Of a stretch of 64,000 bases of DNA, positions 10,496 through 21,264 are shown piece after piece. Position numbers and translations under genes: made by a program. The notes beneath the pieces are model-generated. The model ran no database searches, had not been told where the DNA came from, and was given only the letters and a program-made list of their open reading frames with translations. Every line of letters begins with the position of its first letter. Position 1 is the stretch's first letter. Source of the stretch: Mesorhabditis belari (lineage: Eukaryota > Nematoda > Chromadorea > Rhabditida > Rhabditidae); contig CAUEEP010000932.1 of the NCBI GenBank assembly GCA_958450365.1, positions 1,421,501 to 1,485,500 of the forward strand, read 5' to 3'.

Positions 10496-11989
10496 TCAGA
10501 AGCATTCAGGAGAAGAGCATTCAGTTTTCCATTTCGCCCGAATGTTTGATTTTTTCCGAATTTGCTCAAAAATTGAATGTAAGCCTTCTAATCCTTCTTC
10601 AGACATTGCACCTAAGCAACGATGGCATTGAAGAAATTCTGGCACATGTGCTAGCAATACATGGATCTTTGTTGAGCGAGATTCAATTTTCAATTCTTCA
10701 AATTTTGCGAGCAATGGCTTAATAGGAGTCAGGATTTTTTATATCGTCGTCTTTCATGTTTGTTCAGTGAAGCCAATAGCATTAGAAAATGTCGAAAATT
10801 TTTCCGGGCAGTCGGATAGATTCTTATATTTTTGTGAGTTGACTAGAACCTTAAATTCCTCTCGATTTTCACATAATCTTTTGAGCTTCGGACCATTGAG
10901 ATCTTCCGATTTGAACGATCGTGTGAATCCCAATATTTGTGCTAATAATGCAAAAGCATCTCATTCAGATGGTAAAGCTTGTCGGGCTTCTTGTTCCAAC
11001 TCTTTATAGATGCGGTTTCCGATGCCGAGCTTTATATGGAGTGATGGAGGCACGAAATGCGTCGGTTCAGCCCGACAAACGTATTTTTGAAAAACACCTT
11101 TGCGCAACTCCGAATTGTTGGAATCTTTCTTAAGTAGTTCGTCAAACGTTTTTATAGATCTTTCTGGATAAACACTCCAATCCAATTTCTCTGGACACTC
11201 GTCTATTTTGCGTTGTTTGTTAGCCTTGAAAAAACACTAAACGCAAGGATAAGTTGCTGCATTTGATAGTCCATAAAGAGAAGCCAAAAAACACAGATCG
11301 CCTCCAATGAAGACGGTGAATTTCATATCAACGAGCTCTCTATAGATTTCCTTAAATTTTTGTAGACTTTTTTTGTCGTCTCTCCCTTTCCAAACTGCCA
11401 GTATTAAGTGATTGTATCTAGACTGAGCTTTGTTGCTCTTATCATGAAACATGACGGTCAATTTGTCGTTTCAAAATCCTTGTCTGCCATCAGCAAAATT
11501 CTCTGTGCCGCTTTGGTGGGCACACGTTTAAAACGAAAACGAAGCGCTTCTTTTATATCCTTCAATTGAATAATCCCGTTTGAAATAGCATATTCGACTT
11601 TTTGATTCACTTCGGATATTACCTGTCTCATCTTATACTCACTTGCAAAATGAGCAGACTTCCCGTCGAAGTCGAAGTGAAAAACGAGAAATTCCTGCTT
11701 TTGAAAATACAGCTAAAGTTTGATGAGGTGAAATAGGAGAAGAAATGGGTAATTTGTTCCTCTTGTATTTTGCGCGGATTCGTCGAGCTCGTTGAGCGAA
11801 AAATAACTTTCGTTTCTTCTTATCCCTTTTCATTTGTCTGAGAATTTTCATTCGCTTGCTTCTTTGAGGTCGCAATTTTTCTCGATTCTGATTTGCTATT
11901 TCCAAAGCTTCTCTAACATCCTTTTTGCTATCCAACTGAGCCTTTCTTGCCTTTTGAGCCGCAATTTTCGATTTTTTTGGACGACTCAT
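10496..11989 (-). pseudogene. Frameshifted transposon-like gene of unknown family
   Basis: Consecutive minus-strand frames make one protein if about two single-base shifts (near 11640 and 11465) and stops near 10745 are ignored. The order is: a very basic N-terminus (MSRPKKSKIAAQKARKAQLD), a Cys pair (VCSFC), VFIGGDLCFLASLYGLSNAA followed by YPCVQC, then PPSLHIKLGIGNRIYKEL, and CLGAMSEEGLEGLHSIF at the end. The GGD..FL, P.LH and SE.G.E..H motifs recall multicopy transposase-like proteins of animals, but I cannot name the family. It lies directly upstream of the ALKBH8 fragment on the same strand, so it may have landed in that gene. Confidence 0.55.
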
Positions 11990-13233
11990 CTAAAACGGGA
12001 GCTTGAGAAAGTGGGTAAACATAAAAACGGAAAACATAAAAGCTATTGTTGCCGACAACAAAAAGTTGCACAATTATGAAATTTGCGTACGACTCTAGAA
12101 AAGGATGCCTTTTAGAAAGCGGAAATGTGAAGATTACGGTAGCTTTTGACAGTTTTCTTGCAAAATTTAATAACTCTGCGCTGAGTTATCCGAGTTTTAT
12201 CTTTTTTTACTAAAATGTTCATCGCGACAAGCTTGACCCAAAACCGCCGGGGTTTTTTATTTGTTCCGATATAGCCATTTTGGAGTCTTGGGAAGAAAAT
12301 TCAACATAGAAAATTTGACTAAAACGCATTTTGCTCAAAATTGAGCCAGACAAAATTCAAATAAATACGATTTTTAAATCCTCCATAATTTTTTGTCAGA
12401 AAACACTTTTTTGCTTTATTTCGCGCCGATGTGGGCACTCCAAATGTACATAGATGATTCATTCGATTCACTCGAAGATCCTTCAACTTTAGCGTTGACC
12501 GAGTTCCCATTGGCATCTTGTTCGGCTCGTTCATCACGTTCATTCCATGTGTTCTTCATATTCGCGACAAGCCCGATATTCCTCAAATCCATCGAGCGAT
12601 TTCCCATCGAAATCCATATCTGAAAAAATAAAATTAGTGAGGAAACGAAAAAAATTTAAAAGCAACGAATTTATGGGCTAAAATTAAAAATATAAACGAT
12701 TTCCGAAAATGCATGAAAATTTTCGGGGTAGGCTAGTTTCCGCAACTTTTTTTGCGCAACAGGATCGTTTGCGCAACTCGCCATAACTTTTTTCTAAATG
12801 GGCCAATCTTTACGATTTTGTTTTCATTTTGTTGTACTTATTGAGATCTACAAAATGACACCGAAATTGGCTACCGCACCGAAAATAAAGATTGACCCAC
12901 TTAAAAGAAAGTTATAACGAGTTGCGCAAATGACCCTGTTGCGGAAACTGGCCTACCCCAAATTTTCCGCTATAAAAGTGTTGTTTGTAATTACGCGTTG
13001 GGTGGGGTATTATTAGAGGTTTGGGGGTATGATCTTTCCCTTCCCCTCTAGGTGGTATTAGAGGTGGTACTATTAGAGGAGGTATTATTAGAAGGGTGGG
13101 GTCCAATTAAAGTATTTACGGTAGCTAGTTTTAGCGCTTTTGGTGAAGAATTTACAAAGTTACTCTTGTTTCATTTTAATTCGTGTTTTACAGTTTCCTT
13201 TTCACCTAAAACAATCCTTTTTCATTTCAGATA
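11990..13233. other. Spacer with a palindromic element and no supported gene
   Basis: Besides the element at 12725-12958 I see only an ambiguous minus-strand frame near 12607-12416 following a TTTTTTCAG. G/T-rich runs around 12995-13105 (GGTATTATTAGAGG) form a loose repeat. Not called as coding. Confidence 0.5.
12725..12958. mobile_element. Palindromic fold-back element (MITE-like)
   Basis: Outer arms read CGGGGTAGGCTAGTTTCCGC on the left and, reversed and complemented, TGGGGTAGGCCAGTTTCCGC on the right. Inside, TTTGCGCAACTCG.. and ..CCAATCTTTA also pair, with a short asymmetric insert on the left. No coding capacity. Confidence 0.8.
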
Positions 13234-13760
13234 TGGCCGATTCAACGAGTTGACCGTACGTCTGGTTGATGCCCGTCGAACAGAAGGAAACAAGCACAAA
13301 CAACAATGAAGAGCTGAATACGACGCAAATGAAGGAAAATGACAACAATCACACAAGATAACCGTTCGACGAGGCGAATTTTGTCAAGAAGAACGCTTCA
13401 TCGTTATTTCGCAATATCGTCACAAGCCCGGCCACTATAACAAAGGTTTGTTTCTTGGTTTTGTGTAATTTGGGCTAGATTTAACGAATTTAGAAGCTTT
13501 ATCTAAGTTTATCATACTTTAAATTTTCATCGTTTAGCGCAAAAAAATCCGATTTTTTATAAATTTGTTAATAGCGGAAATATGGTTGGTTAAATACTTG
13601 TATTTTACAGGGTGCTCTTGAAAATGTTCGTCAAACGTGGATCTGCGAAAGCTGTGGCAGCATCAACACCCTAAGATCGTCGTGTTCGCAATGTGGAATC
13701 GAAAAAAAGTCGAAAAGCAAGAGTTTTTACCCAAAATGTAAGCTAGACTATAAAACGTAG
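13234..13760 (+). pseudogene. RanBP2-type zinc-finger reading frame with two in-frame stops
   Basis: Two exons joined in phase: 13234-13445 and 13611-13760 (TAG). Exon 2 encodes WICESCGSINTLRSSCSQC, a RanBP2-type zinc ribbon (W-x-C-x2-C, Asn, C-x2-C), which in other proteins binds RNA or ubiquitin. Exon 1 starts MADSTS and continues in one frame through a Gln/Asn/Thr-rich stretch to DEANFVKKNASSLFRNI, but TGA (13252-13254) and a TAA near 13368 interrupt it. A TTTCATTTCAG acceptor precedes the ATG. It is either a pseudogene, a gene with unrecognised introns, or contains sequence errors. A GTAAGC after the finger could also be a donor. Confidence 0.55.
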
Positions 13761-14061
13761 TGAGGCAATATATTTTGGTTATGTATGTATCTTTTAGCTA
13801 TTTCGGTATAGAAGAGTTTTTTATCAGTTGATGTGTTTTGTTTGGTTTGCTGCAAAATGCTTGTGTTGCGTGAATTTTTTCCTTTTCTTATATGATTGAA
13901 AATTATTTCTGCCATTACAGAATAAATCCTAACTTCGTAAACTTGACAATTTAATCGTTTAAATTGTTAAATTGCTTTAATCGTTTATGCAACTTTTACC
14001 TACCTATTTTATTGTCTTCTTGTTGCATTCATTTATAAAGATTTTAAGGTTTTCTCATCTA

Positions 14062-16873
14062 ATGAATGAAGCGCTCGAGGCGGAGCTGCGAAAGACGCGG
14101 CTTACCATCTACGCCATTGTCGCCAGCTTTCAAGAACCTTCGACATCAGGAAAGATCCTTCGAGAATACACGTGAGTCTTTTTTATTAGTTTATGTGTTT
14201 TACTTGGTAGCTTAATGATGTAATCGTTTGCTTAATTTATTCAAATCACAGTAAAAGCAGGGGTTCGTTGAAGAGTTTCACCCAAAAAGTACCTAGAACA
14301 GATTTTGTGTTTAGAACTAAGCATTTTTCTAGTGAAATTAGCCGTTTATCAATTCAGTTTTTGTTTAGGGAAGAATATGGTGGCTTGACGCACGAGAAAT
14401 TTGGATATCAACATTTGGAAAAGCTGCTCGACGACCACCCCCAACTCTTTCCAGCAATTGATTCGCAAGGAAGACGAGCGTACAAAGCCAAGTACGATCG
14501 ATTTCGAGGTTAAATTTATTCCATTTCAAGAGTGTCCGACAACGCTGCATCGCAAGCTCTTCAATTCCAAATCCAGCGGCAAAAAAAGAAGAAGAAAAAG
14601 AGCAATCGCGGTTGCAGTGGATACAATAGGTTGGCTAAAGTTCGGGGTGGAAAACATTTTTGCACGAACTGACCCACACAACCCAAGCACGAAGGAGGCC
14701 CATTATATATATATATAAAAAAGGGGGCCTGCCAGCGGCGGCGGCTTTTGTTAAAATTTGTTGATTGTATTAAACTTTTGTTTTAGAGCGGCGCATGGAG
14801 GAGGACGAGGCGCTAGCATCTTCACAAATGGTTCCCTAAAAAATCGACTCACTTTTGAACGCTTGATGGTCGAAGAGCGACAACAGAGTTGCCTACGAGG
14901 ACGAGGAATCACACGCGGATCACCAAAAACGAACCAACGCGGCCGCCACACCCAACCCTCGACACTTAGAGCCGCATCACTTGTTCCTCTCGGACACTGG
15001 CTCAAACCACAAATGCCCTTGAACGCTGGATACTTTGTTCGTTTATTTAATTGTTAAATTACTCTTTGCAAGACAATAGTATCAGTTGGGTTGTAACATT
15101 TGAAACGATTTAATTACTCACCTTTTAGAACTGCCCACCATCTCTGTTTCAATCTCTGCTCCAACCTCCGCTAATGAAAACAACAGTGGTAGTAGAAAGA
15201 TCGGCAACGGAGGGTGCCAGAAAGATTATGGAGGTCTTGAACGCAATGGGAGGCGCTGGCCGATTGTCCAAATTTGCTCAACGATACCGTGAACGGCATG
15301 GATTCGACTTTGATGTAAAGGAACTCGAGAAATATTTTGGCACCGGCAAACTGAGTTCTGTCCGTGCAGCAATGAAAGATGACGTTAGTTTAATTCATTA
15401 TTTCCTCGTATAAACTATTTTAGATCGTTTTCGAGGTGCTCGGTTCCGATGAGATCTTGATCAAGACGAAAGCTTTTGTCGAGCGTACTCGAAATGACCG
15501 TGCACAAGAAAAGGACAAAGTTGAAGTCGGCTCTCCTCGAGCTACAATGGCGCCACGTTTGACGGAACTTATGGAGCATTTCACTATGCAGCTTGTCAAC
15601 ATGTATCCGAATCCAATTCCAGTAAATTTGAGCATTTAATTATTCTGTTTTATCATCAATTTTAGTTGTCGGATGTCGGTATCTTCTACTCAAGGCATTA
15701 TGGTGCTGAAGTGAATCCAGAAAGACTCTACGCGAAACATTGGTCGGATCTATTCGCCACGACTTTCTCATCGAGAACGATGGTTAAAGATGGAGTAAGC
15801 AAGTTGAGTTGAAGTTGTAAAATCTTTTCTGTTTTAGTCCATTCATTTACGCGAGGCCTACGTGAAAAAGCACAATATCAAGCCAAAGCACGTTGACCAA
15901 AGCCACGCGAAAGCTGGTAATTTACAGGTAACTTTTAAAAATATTGAGGAATATTGTTGAAATTTAGCTTGCAATGATAAACGATCTTAATGAATCAAGC
16001 CTCGAATCCGGTGATGAATCAGAAGAAGAAGAAGAGGATAAATGTGATGAGACGATTGCTGAAACGGGTGTATCGTTAACCAGTATACCTCTCGAACCGG
16101 CTCCGATAGACTTGATAAGTACGATTCCTCTTCCACCAGAACCGAAGCCAAGACTAGTTCTTCAAACTCAAAGATCAAGTACAGTTTTCCTATTGAGGTA
16201 GACTTTAGATTTTTTTAGGCACGGTCAACGCCTTCCAAATGCCCTTTGAAACGTTTTTGAAAGCCAAGATGCCGGAGATTCCAGAGCCACCAAAAGCCAA
16301 CGCGCAAGACCCTCCGTTTCGATTGGTTTGCACAAACTCTTATTTTCAAACTATCCTTATTTTCAGAGAGTGATCGACAAGATTAAAAAGCCGAATCAAA
16401 TCAAGGAGCCAGAAAATCAACGTCGAGAGACGCCCGTCACGCGCACAGTTGCCGCCAAAGTCTTCAACCCGCGATATTTTACAAGAATTGGAAGTACCAA
16501 GAACACGTCACCTCAGCCACAAAAGAATCAAGAGCTGAGCGATATGGCAAGCTGCTTTGCCAGTCTCGCCGTAACTTCGGCCCAGGCACCAAGTGCAACG
16601 AAGCCAACTGCGCCAGCAAAACCAAAGGGAAAGAAAAGGAGCAGCCGCCGAATTGTGAAGAGATGGTGTGCGGAGAAAATGGCGCTTATGGCCGAAATGA
16701 AGCATGAAAGCACGGTATGTTGTTTGGATTTTTGTTACCAGGTGGAATGCATTCACATTTGTACACTTATTTTTTAGATCCGCACGCACACGTCGATCGC
16801 ATCGTCTGTACTTCCACAGCGAACAAGATGCCCAATGCTGCTTAGCAAAGTCACTGAGAAAAGTTACCCGTAG
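14062..16873 (+). CDS. LOTUS/OST-HTH domain protein, copy 2 (5' exons present)
   Basis: Tandem paralogue of the gene at 1-2600. Proposed exons: 14062-14171, 14369-14508, about 14789-15036, 15129-15383, 15424-15621, 15666-15794, 15838-15927, 15968-16178, 16219-16325, 16367-16714, 16778-16873 (TAG). The first two give a full LOTUS domain (MNEALEAELRKTRLTIYAIV, then EKFGYQHLEKLLDDHPQLF). Two more LOTUS-like folds lie in 15129-15621 and 15424-15927. The start is the first ATG in this frame after an AT-rich stretch; an upstream exon cannot be excluded. Compared with copy 1 it lacks 41 residues of the Pro/Lys repeat and has one exon (16367-16714) where copy 1 has two. Both changes keep frame. AATAAA at 16948-16953. 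The junction between 14508 and the R/G-rich exon is the weak point. Confidence 0.75.
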
Positions 16874-17247
16874 TACTGAGTTTTGTTTAGCGTTTTACTT
16901 TGTTTTTTAAACATTACATTATTATTTTCTTTGTTTGTCAACATTTGAATAAAGAAAGCATTTGTAGGTTGGGAAGTTCCAAGAAAACATAGCTCAAGTT
17001 ATTGCCAGGTTGGCACTAGTTGCGTAACGTAAGAACGAAAGATCCTGGAGGATAAGTAGCTAGGTTTGTTTAGAAGAATTACGGTACTATTGTTAAATTA
17101 TTTTGATTCAATTACGTATCATAGAGATCGAATCCTTGAGCATTGCTGGGACAGCTCGTCACTTTTTGCCCATAGCAAAGGCCAATGAAAGAGTTGGAGA
17201 TGAGTGGTATGAGTATTGGTGCCAAATGGCACAAATCCTCATCTTTT
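14431..17247 (+). repeat. Segmental duplication, right copy
   Basis: Right partner of 1-2985, same orientation, about 14.4 kb away. It has a ~70 bp insertion around 14650-14760 (including an AT run near 14705-14717) and two deletions within the coding part relative to the left copy. The homology ends near 17247, and C/T-rich sequence without a partner follows. Confidence 0.9.
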
Positions 17248-17969
17248 CCTCCTCTCTGATCTTTTCTCCTAGCCTCGCGTCTACACACTTTACAATCGAA
17301 AGGGTAAAAGAAGGGGGCCTTTTCTTTGAGAGAGTGGACACAGTCACTCTTTCCTCTTTCCTCTTTTCTATTTCCTCTTTCCCCTTTCCTCTTTCCCTCA
17401 AATGACCACAAGATTTCTTTTTTCGTGTATTTCTCTTCAAGAGTGGTTGTTTTCTATGTCTTTTTGGCATTTTTGTTATTCACAAAATCTTCTCGACCTT
17501 TTGAAATGACATTTGATTCAACGCGAGTTTGAAACGAGTTCTGATTTGGGTACTTTGTGCGCGAAATTTGTAAACGTACCCCTTTTTGATGCAGTGAACT
17601 GGATTTTTGGAAGCTTTGCCTGGCTTTAGAAGCTTTACCCGGTTTTGGAAGCTCATTGAAGCTCAGTGATCGATTGAGGTCAAGTTGGGCAACTAAACCG
17701 GCATAAAATGGAGCAGTGCGTGCCAGAAGGCGCAGAAGACGCAAAACCAAACCCCTTGCGAAACCCCTTGCGCACAAAGTACACCAAAATTGATTGAGTG
17801 ACTGAATCGGGGCAACTCGCTCACCGACTCGGCCGTTTCCCGCTTGGCTCGGCCGTTAGTTAAGCAAGCGCTTCAAAATAGCTTTGAATCGTTTGAATAG
17901 CTTTGAATCGTTTCAATCGTTTCAATCGTTTGAATCGTTTCAAACGTTTGAATTGAATAGCTTTTTGAA

Positions 17970-18700
17970 TTTTCGCCGCTGAATTTCACAGTGTGCACTC
18001 CAGATAAGAGAAAACTCGCAAAATCATTTGAATTTTCTTTGAAAATTTGATACCCCCATGAGTGTACTTGTTTTTGCCTAGATCGTGAGCCTGAATCGTG
18101 ATTTTCTCTTTTTGAAAACCCACTGTGACATCCAGCTTGGCCACTCCTTCTTTGAAACAATCATTTTCCTCCAGAATATGCCAAATTTCGGTCAGGCACG
18201 TCCGGCAATCCCAGGCAAAAAAACACAATTTTCTTTTAAAATCTACTGTGACATCCAGCTTGGCCATTCTTTGAAAAACCCCCCCAGAATATTCACAAAT
18301 TTCGGTCAGCCACTGTCCGGTTCAATTACCCAATCAGGCCAAAATGCTTAAATCACAATTTTCTCTTTTTAAAAACCCACTGTGACATCCAGCTTGGCCA
18401 TTCCATACTTCAAACAATCACTTTTTTCCAAAATATGCCAAATTTCGGTCAGCCACTGTCCGGTTCAGTTACCCAATCAGGCCAAAATGTTTAAATCGCA
18501 AATTTATCTTTCTCAAAAGCTGTTGTGACATCCAGCTTGGCCACTCCTTCTTTGAAACAATCATTTTCCTCTAGAATATTGCCAATTCCAAGCAGCCACT
18601 GTCCGGTTCAATTACACAATCAGGCCAAAATGCTTAAATCACAATTTTCTCTTTTTAAAAACCCACTGTGACATCCAGTTTGGCCATTCCATTTTCGCAA
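17970..18700 (+). repeat. Satellite family A array (143-bp units with SL1-like block)
   Basis: Units start with GGTTCARTTACCCAATCAGG at 18319, 18462 and 18605 (143-bp spacing). They continue with CAAAATGCTTAAATCACAAT, then CTGTGACATCCAGCTTGGCC, and end with AAATTTCGGTCAGCCACTGT. Preceded at 17985-18015 by a family B-type CAGTGTGC..TCCAGAT word. Confidence 0.9.
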
Positions 18701-19372
18701 CGATCACTTTCAAAATCATAATTATCTCGAGTGTTTAACGAATGTTTTCTTTTCGTTGCTCTCAAATCGATCACTTTTCTCCCCTCAAAAGTGTCGTTTC
18801 CTCAAATCTTTCCCTCTTGCTTTCCTCCTTATTTTCCCCCTTGCTTTCCCCCGTTTTTCCGTTTCATTTCAAAACGACCACCCGAGTGCCACTCACTCTT
18901 TCATTTCTAAACAACTTTCTGCTTTTTAAATTTCGCGTTGAATTCGTTTTCCCATCAGTTTTCCCAACTGATCGTGAAGTGATAAGTCTTTTTGAAGAAA
19001 GCCCTTTTCAAGGAAGCTCAAAGATTAGCGCTGGTTTAGTTGCCCAATGCATGGCTACAGTTGAGTCCTCTCCAAAGCTGTTTTCTAAAACGTGTCTTTA
19101 GAAAAGCCTGTAAATCAGTGCCCTCTCAGTGTCTACAGCGCCCTCTCAGTGCCTACAGCGGTCTCTCAGTGCCGATACAAGAGGAAGCTATAGTGCTTTC
19201 TAAAATATGCCCTTTTCTTCTAAATCTACACTGTCTTTTCAAAACCAATTTAGCGACGATTTATCGATTTACTTTATCCAAATAAGCTATTGTATCCCGT
19301 TTCTACTTTACTCAAATTGTTTCTTTTTTCCTTTTTCTTTTTCTTTTTGCCTTCCAATAAAATTAGAAGTTT

Positions 19373-19400
19373 AATTTAATTTAATTTAATTTAATTTAAT
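19373..19400. repeat. TTTAA pentanucleotide run
   Basis: Five to six perfect copies of TTTAA. A run of ATTCGAA units follows at about 19462-19492. Confidence 0.9.
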
Positions 19401-19769
19401 ATTCAAATTTCAGGGTTCGAACGAAAAGAAAGGGTTTTTTCTTTGTTTTTTCTAAATTTTCTAAATTCGAAATTCGAAATTCGAAATTCGAAATCTAAAT
19501 TCCCTAAATGCTTTTCTCGGGCAGCGCCGCTGCAGCGCCTGTCAAGAAAAAAGACGAAAAGAGACGCGAAAGAAACGAACGAGGTGAGAAGTTTTCAAGA
19601 AAAAAACTTTTTTTCTAGTATTCTTTCTAGTAAAAAAGTATTCGACCGTAGTTTTCTAATAAAATGACCGAAATTCAGCTCGTTTTCGGTATCTCCATAT
19701 CGAAAAACTCTAGTCTACAAATTTGTAGCGAAATCCGAGGTTTCTCAGAGCAATTTAGCGAAATTCGGT

Positions 19770-20665
19770 AACTAAACCGAGATCAAGGCTTGACATCCCG
19801 ATTTTCTATGGGAATCCGAATAATTTCCATAGTTTTTATCTGATCTGGAACGCACACTATGAGATAAAACTGGAAAAATTAAAAATCGATTCAATTTTGA
19901 CATTATTGGGTAACTGAACCGAGATCGGGCGTTACCCAATAAGACCAAAATGCTTAAATCATAATTTTCTCTTTTTGAAAACCTACTGTGACATCCAGTT
20001 TGGCCATTCCATACTTCAAACAATCACTTTATTCCAGAATATGCCAAATTTCGGTCAGCCACTGCCCGGTTCAGTTACCCAATCAGGCCAAAATGTTTAA
20101 ATCGGAAATTTATTTTTCTCAAAAGCTGTTGTGACATCCAGATTGGCCATTCCATCTTTGAAACATAGCTTTCCTCCAGAACATGCACAAATTTCGGTCA
20201 GCCACTGCCCGGTTCAGTCACCCAATCGGGCCAAAGTGCTTAAATCACAATTTTCTCTTTTTAAAAACCTACTGTGACATCCAGCTTGGCCATTCCATTT
20301 TTTGGAATAATCACTTTGTTCCAGGATATGCCAAATTTCGATCAGCCACTGTCCGGTTCAGTTACGCAATCAGGCCAAAATGCTTAAATCACAATTTTCT
20401 CTTTTCGAAAATCCACCGTGACATCCAGCTTGGCCATTCCATGTTTGAAACAATCACTTTGAAGCAAACAAACAAACCAGCCGCCACCCTCCACCCCGGT
20501 TCAGTTACCCAATAATGTCAAAATCGAATCGATTTTCAATTTTTCCAGTTTTATTTCATAGTGTGCGTTCCAGATAGGCTAAAATTATGTAAATTATTCG
20601 AATTCCCATAGAAAATCGGGATGTCAAGCCTTGATCTCGGTTTAGTTACCGAATTTCGCTAAATC
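19770..20665. repeat. Mixed family A/B satellite array with inverted halves
   Basis: Begins with reversed units (GGTAACTAAACCGAGATCAAG at 19768, and again near 19908), switches to plus-strand family A units (GTGACATCCAG at ~19987, 20130, 20275, 20417), and ends with a plus family B half (GTGTGCGTTCCAGAT near 20561; GATCTCGGTTTAGTTACC near 20633). Confidence 0.9.
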
Positions 20666-20842
20666 GCTCTGAGAAACATCGGATTTGCGTAAAAATCTGT
20701 AAACTATGATTTTTCACTATGGGGATTCCGAAAATGAGGTTAATTTTTGTCTCGGCGACAAAGCTTTTGGCTTTTGATGGCTTGACGACTCGATTAACCT
20801 CAGTTACCCGATCGTTTCAAGAATCATCAAGAAACAAGAATC

Positions 20843-20942
20843 AAAAAGTGAAAAGCGAAAAGCGAAAAGCCAAAAACGAAAAGCCAAAAGCCAAAAGCAA
20901 AAAGCGAAAAGCGAAAAGCGAAAAGCGAAAAAAGCCAAAACG
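20843..20942. repeat. AAAAGCG/AAAAGCC heptamer array
   Basis: About fourteen 7-bp units alternating AAAAGCG and AAAAGCC. Confidence 0.9.
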
Positions 20943-21264
20943 ACTACGAAAGTCAAAACTGATCAGAAATTAAAGTAAATTAACGTAAAGAGTACTGTTT
21001 TAATGCTTCTGCGTATCATCGTACTGTAAAATATAGTATGCGCTATCTAGTGCGCCTATTGTAAGGCATAAGGCTCTGGCAGCTCTGGCAGCTCTGGCAG
21101 CTCTGGTAGCTACTGGCAGAACAGCAAGCGTAGCTGACCGCCAGTTAAGCGAAAGGTTGCGGATTCGAATCCTGGCGCCGACCAGATTTTACTTTTCCAA
21201 GCCCATAAAAGAACTGCCGTGTCCAACTACGTACAACGACTATTGCCAAGGTGTACTTTAAGAA

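Larger units (their letters stand above)
16874..21264. other. Gene-poor repeat region between the LOTUS and dystrophin genes
   Basis: Duplication tail to 17247, then C/T-rich DNA, SL1-like satellite arrays, and simple repeats, annotated separately. Open frames here (for example 18085-18351 and 20183-20515) are translations of the satellite and are not called. Confidence 0.7.

Noticed and set aside
12319..12623. Possible small gene with frames at 12319-12623
   Set aside because: A TTTTTTCAG precedes a minus-strand ATG, but all frames are short, without recognisable family and with no consistent splice partner.
16874..17532. Frames at 17103-17532 as a gene
   Set aside because: Only the first ~40 codons are in the conserved duplicated block; the remainder is a C/T-rich low-complexity tract. 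Kept as an observation, not a CDS.
21118..21187. tRNA-like B box (GATTCGAATCC) followed by GCCGACCA
   Set aside because: The T-stem does not pair well and no matching acceptor 5' strand or anticodon arm was found. At most a degraded tRNA or tRNA-derived SINE end.
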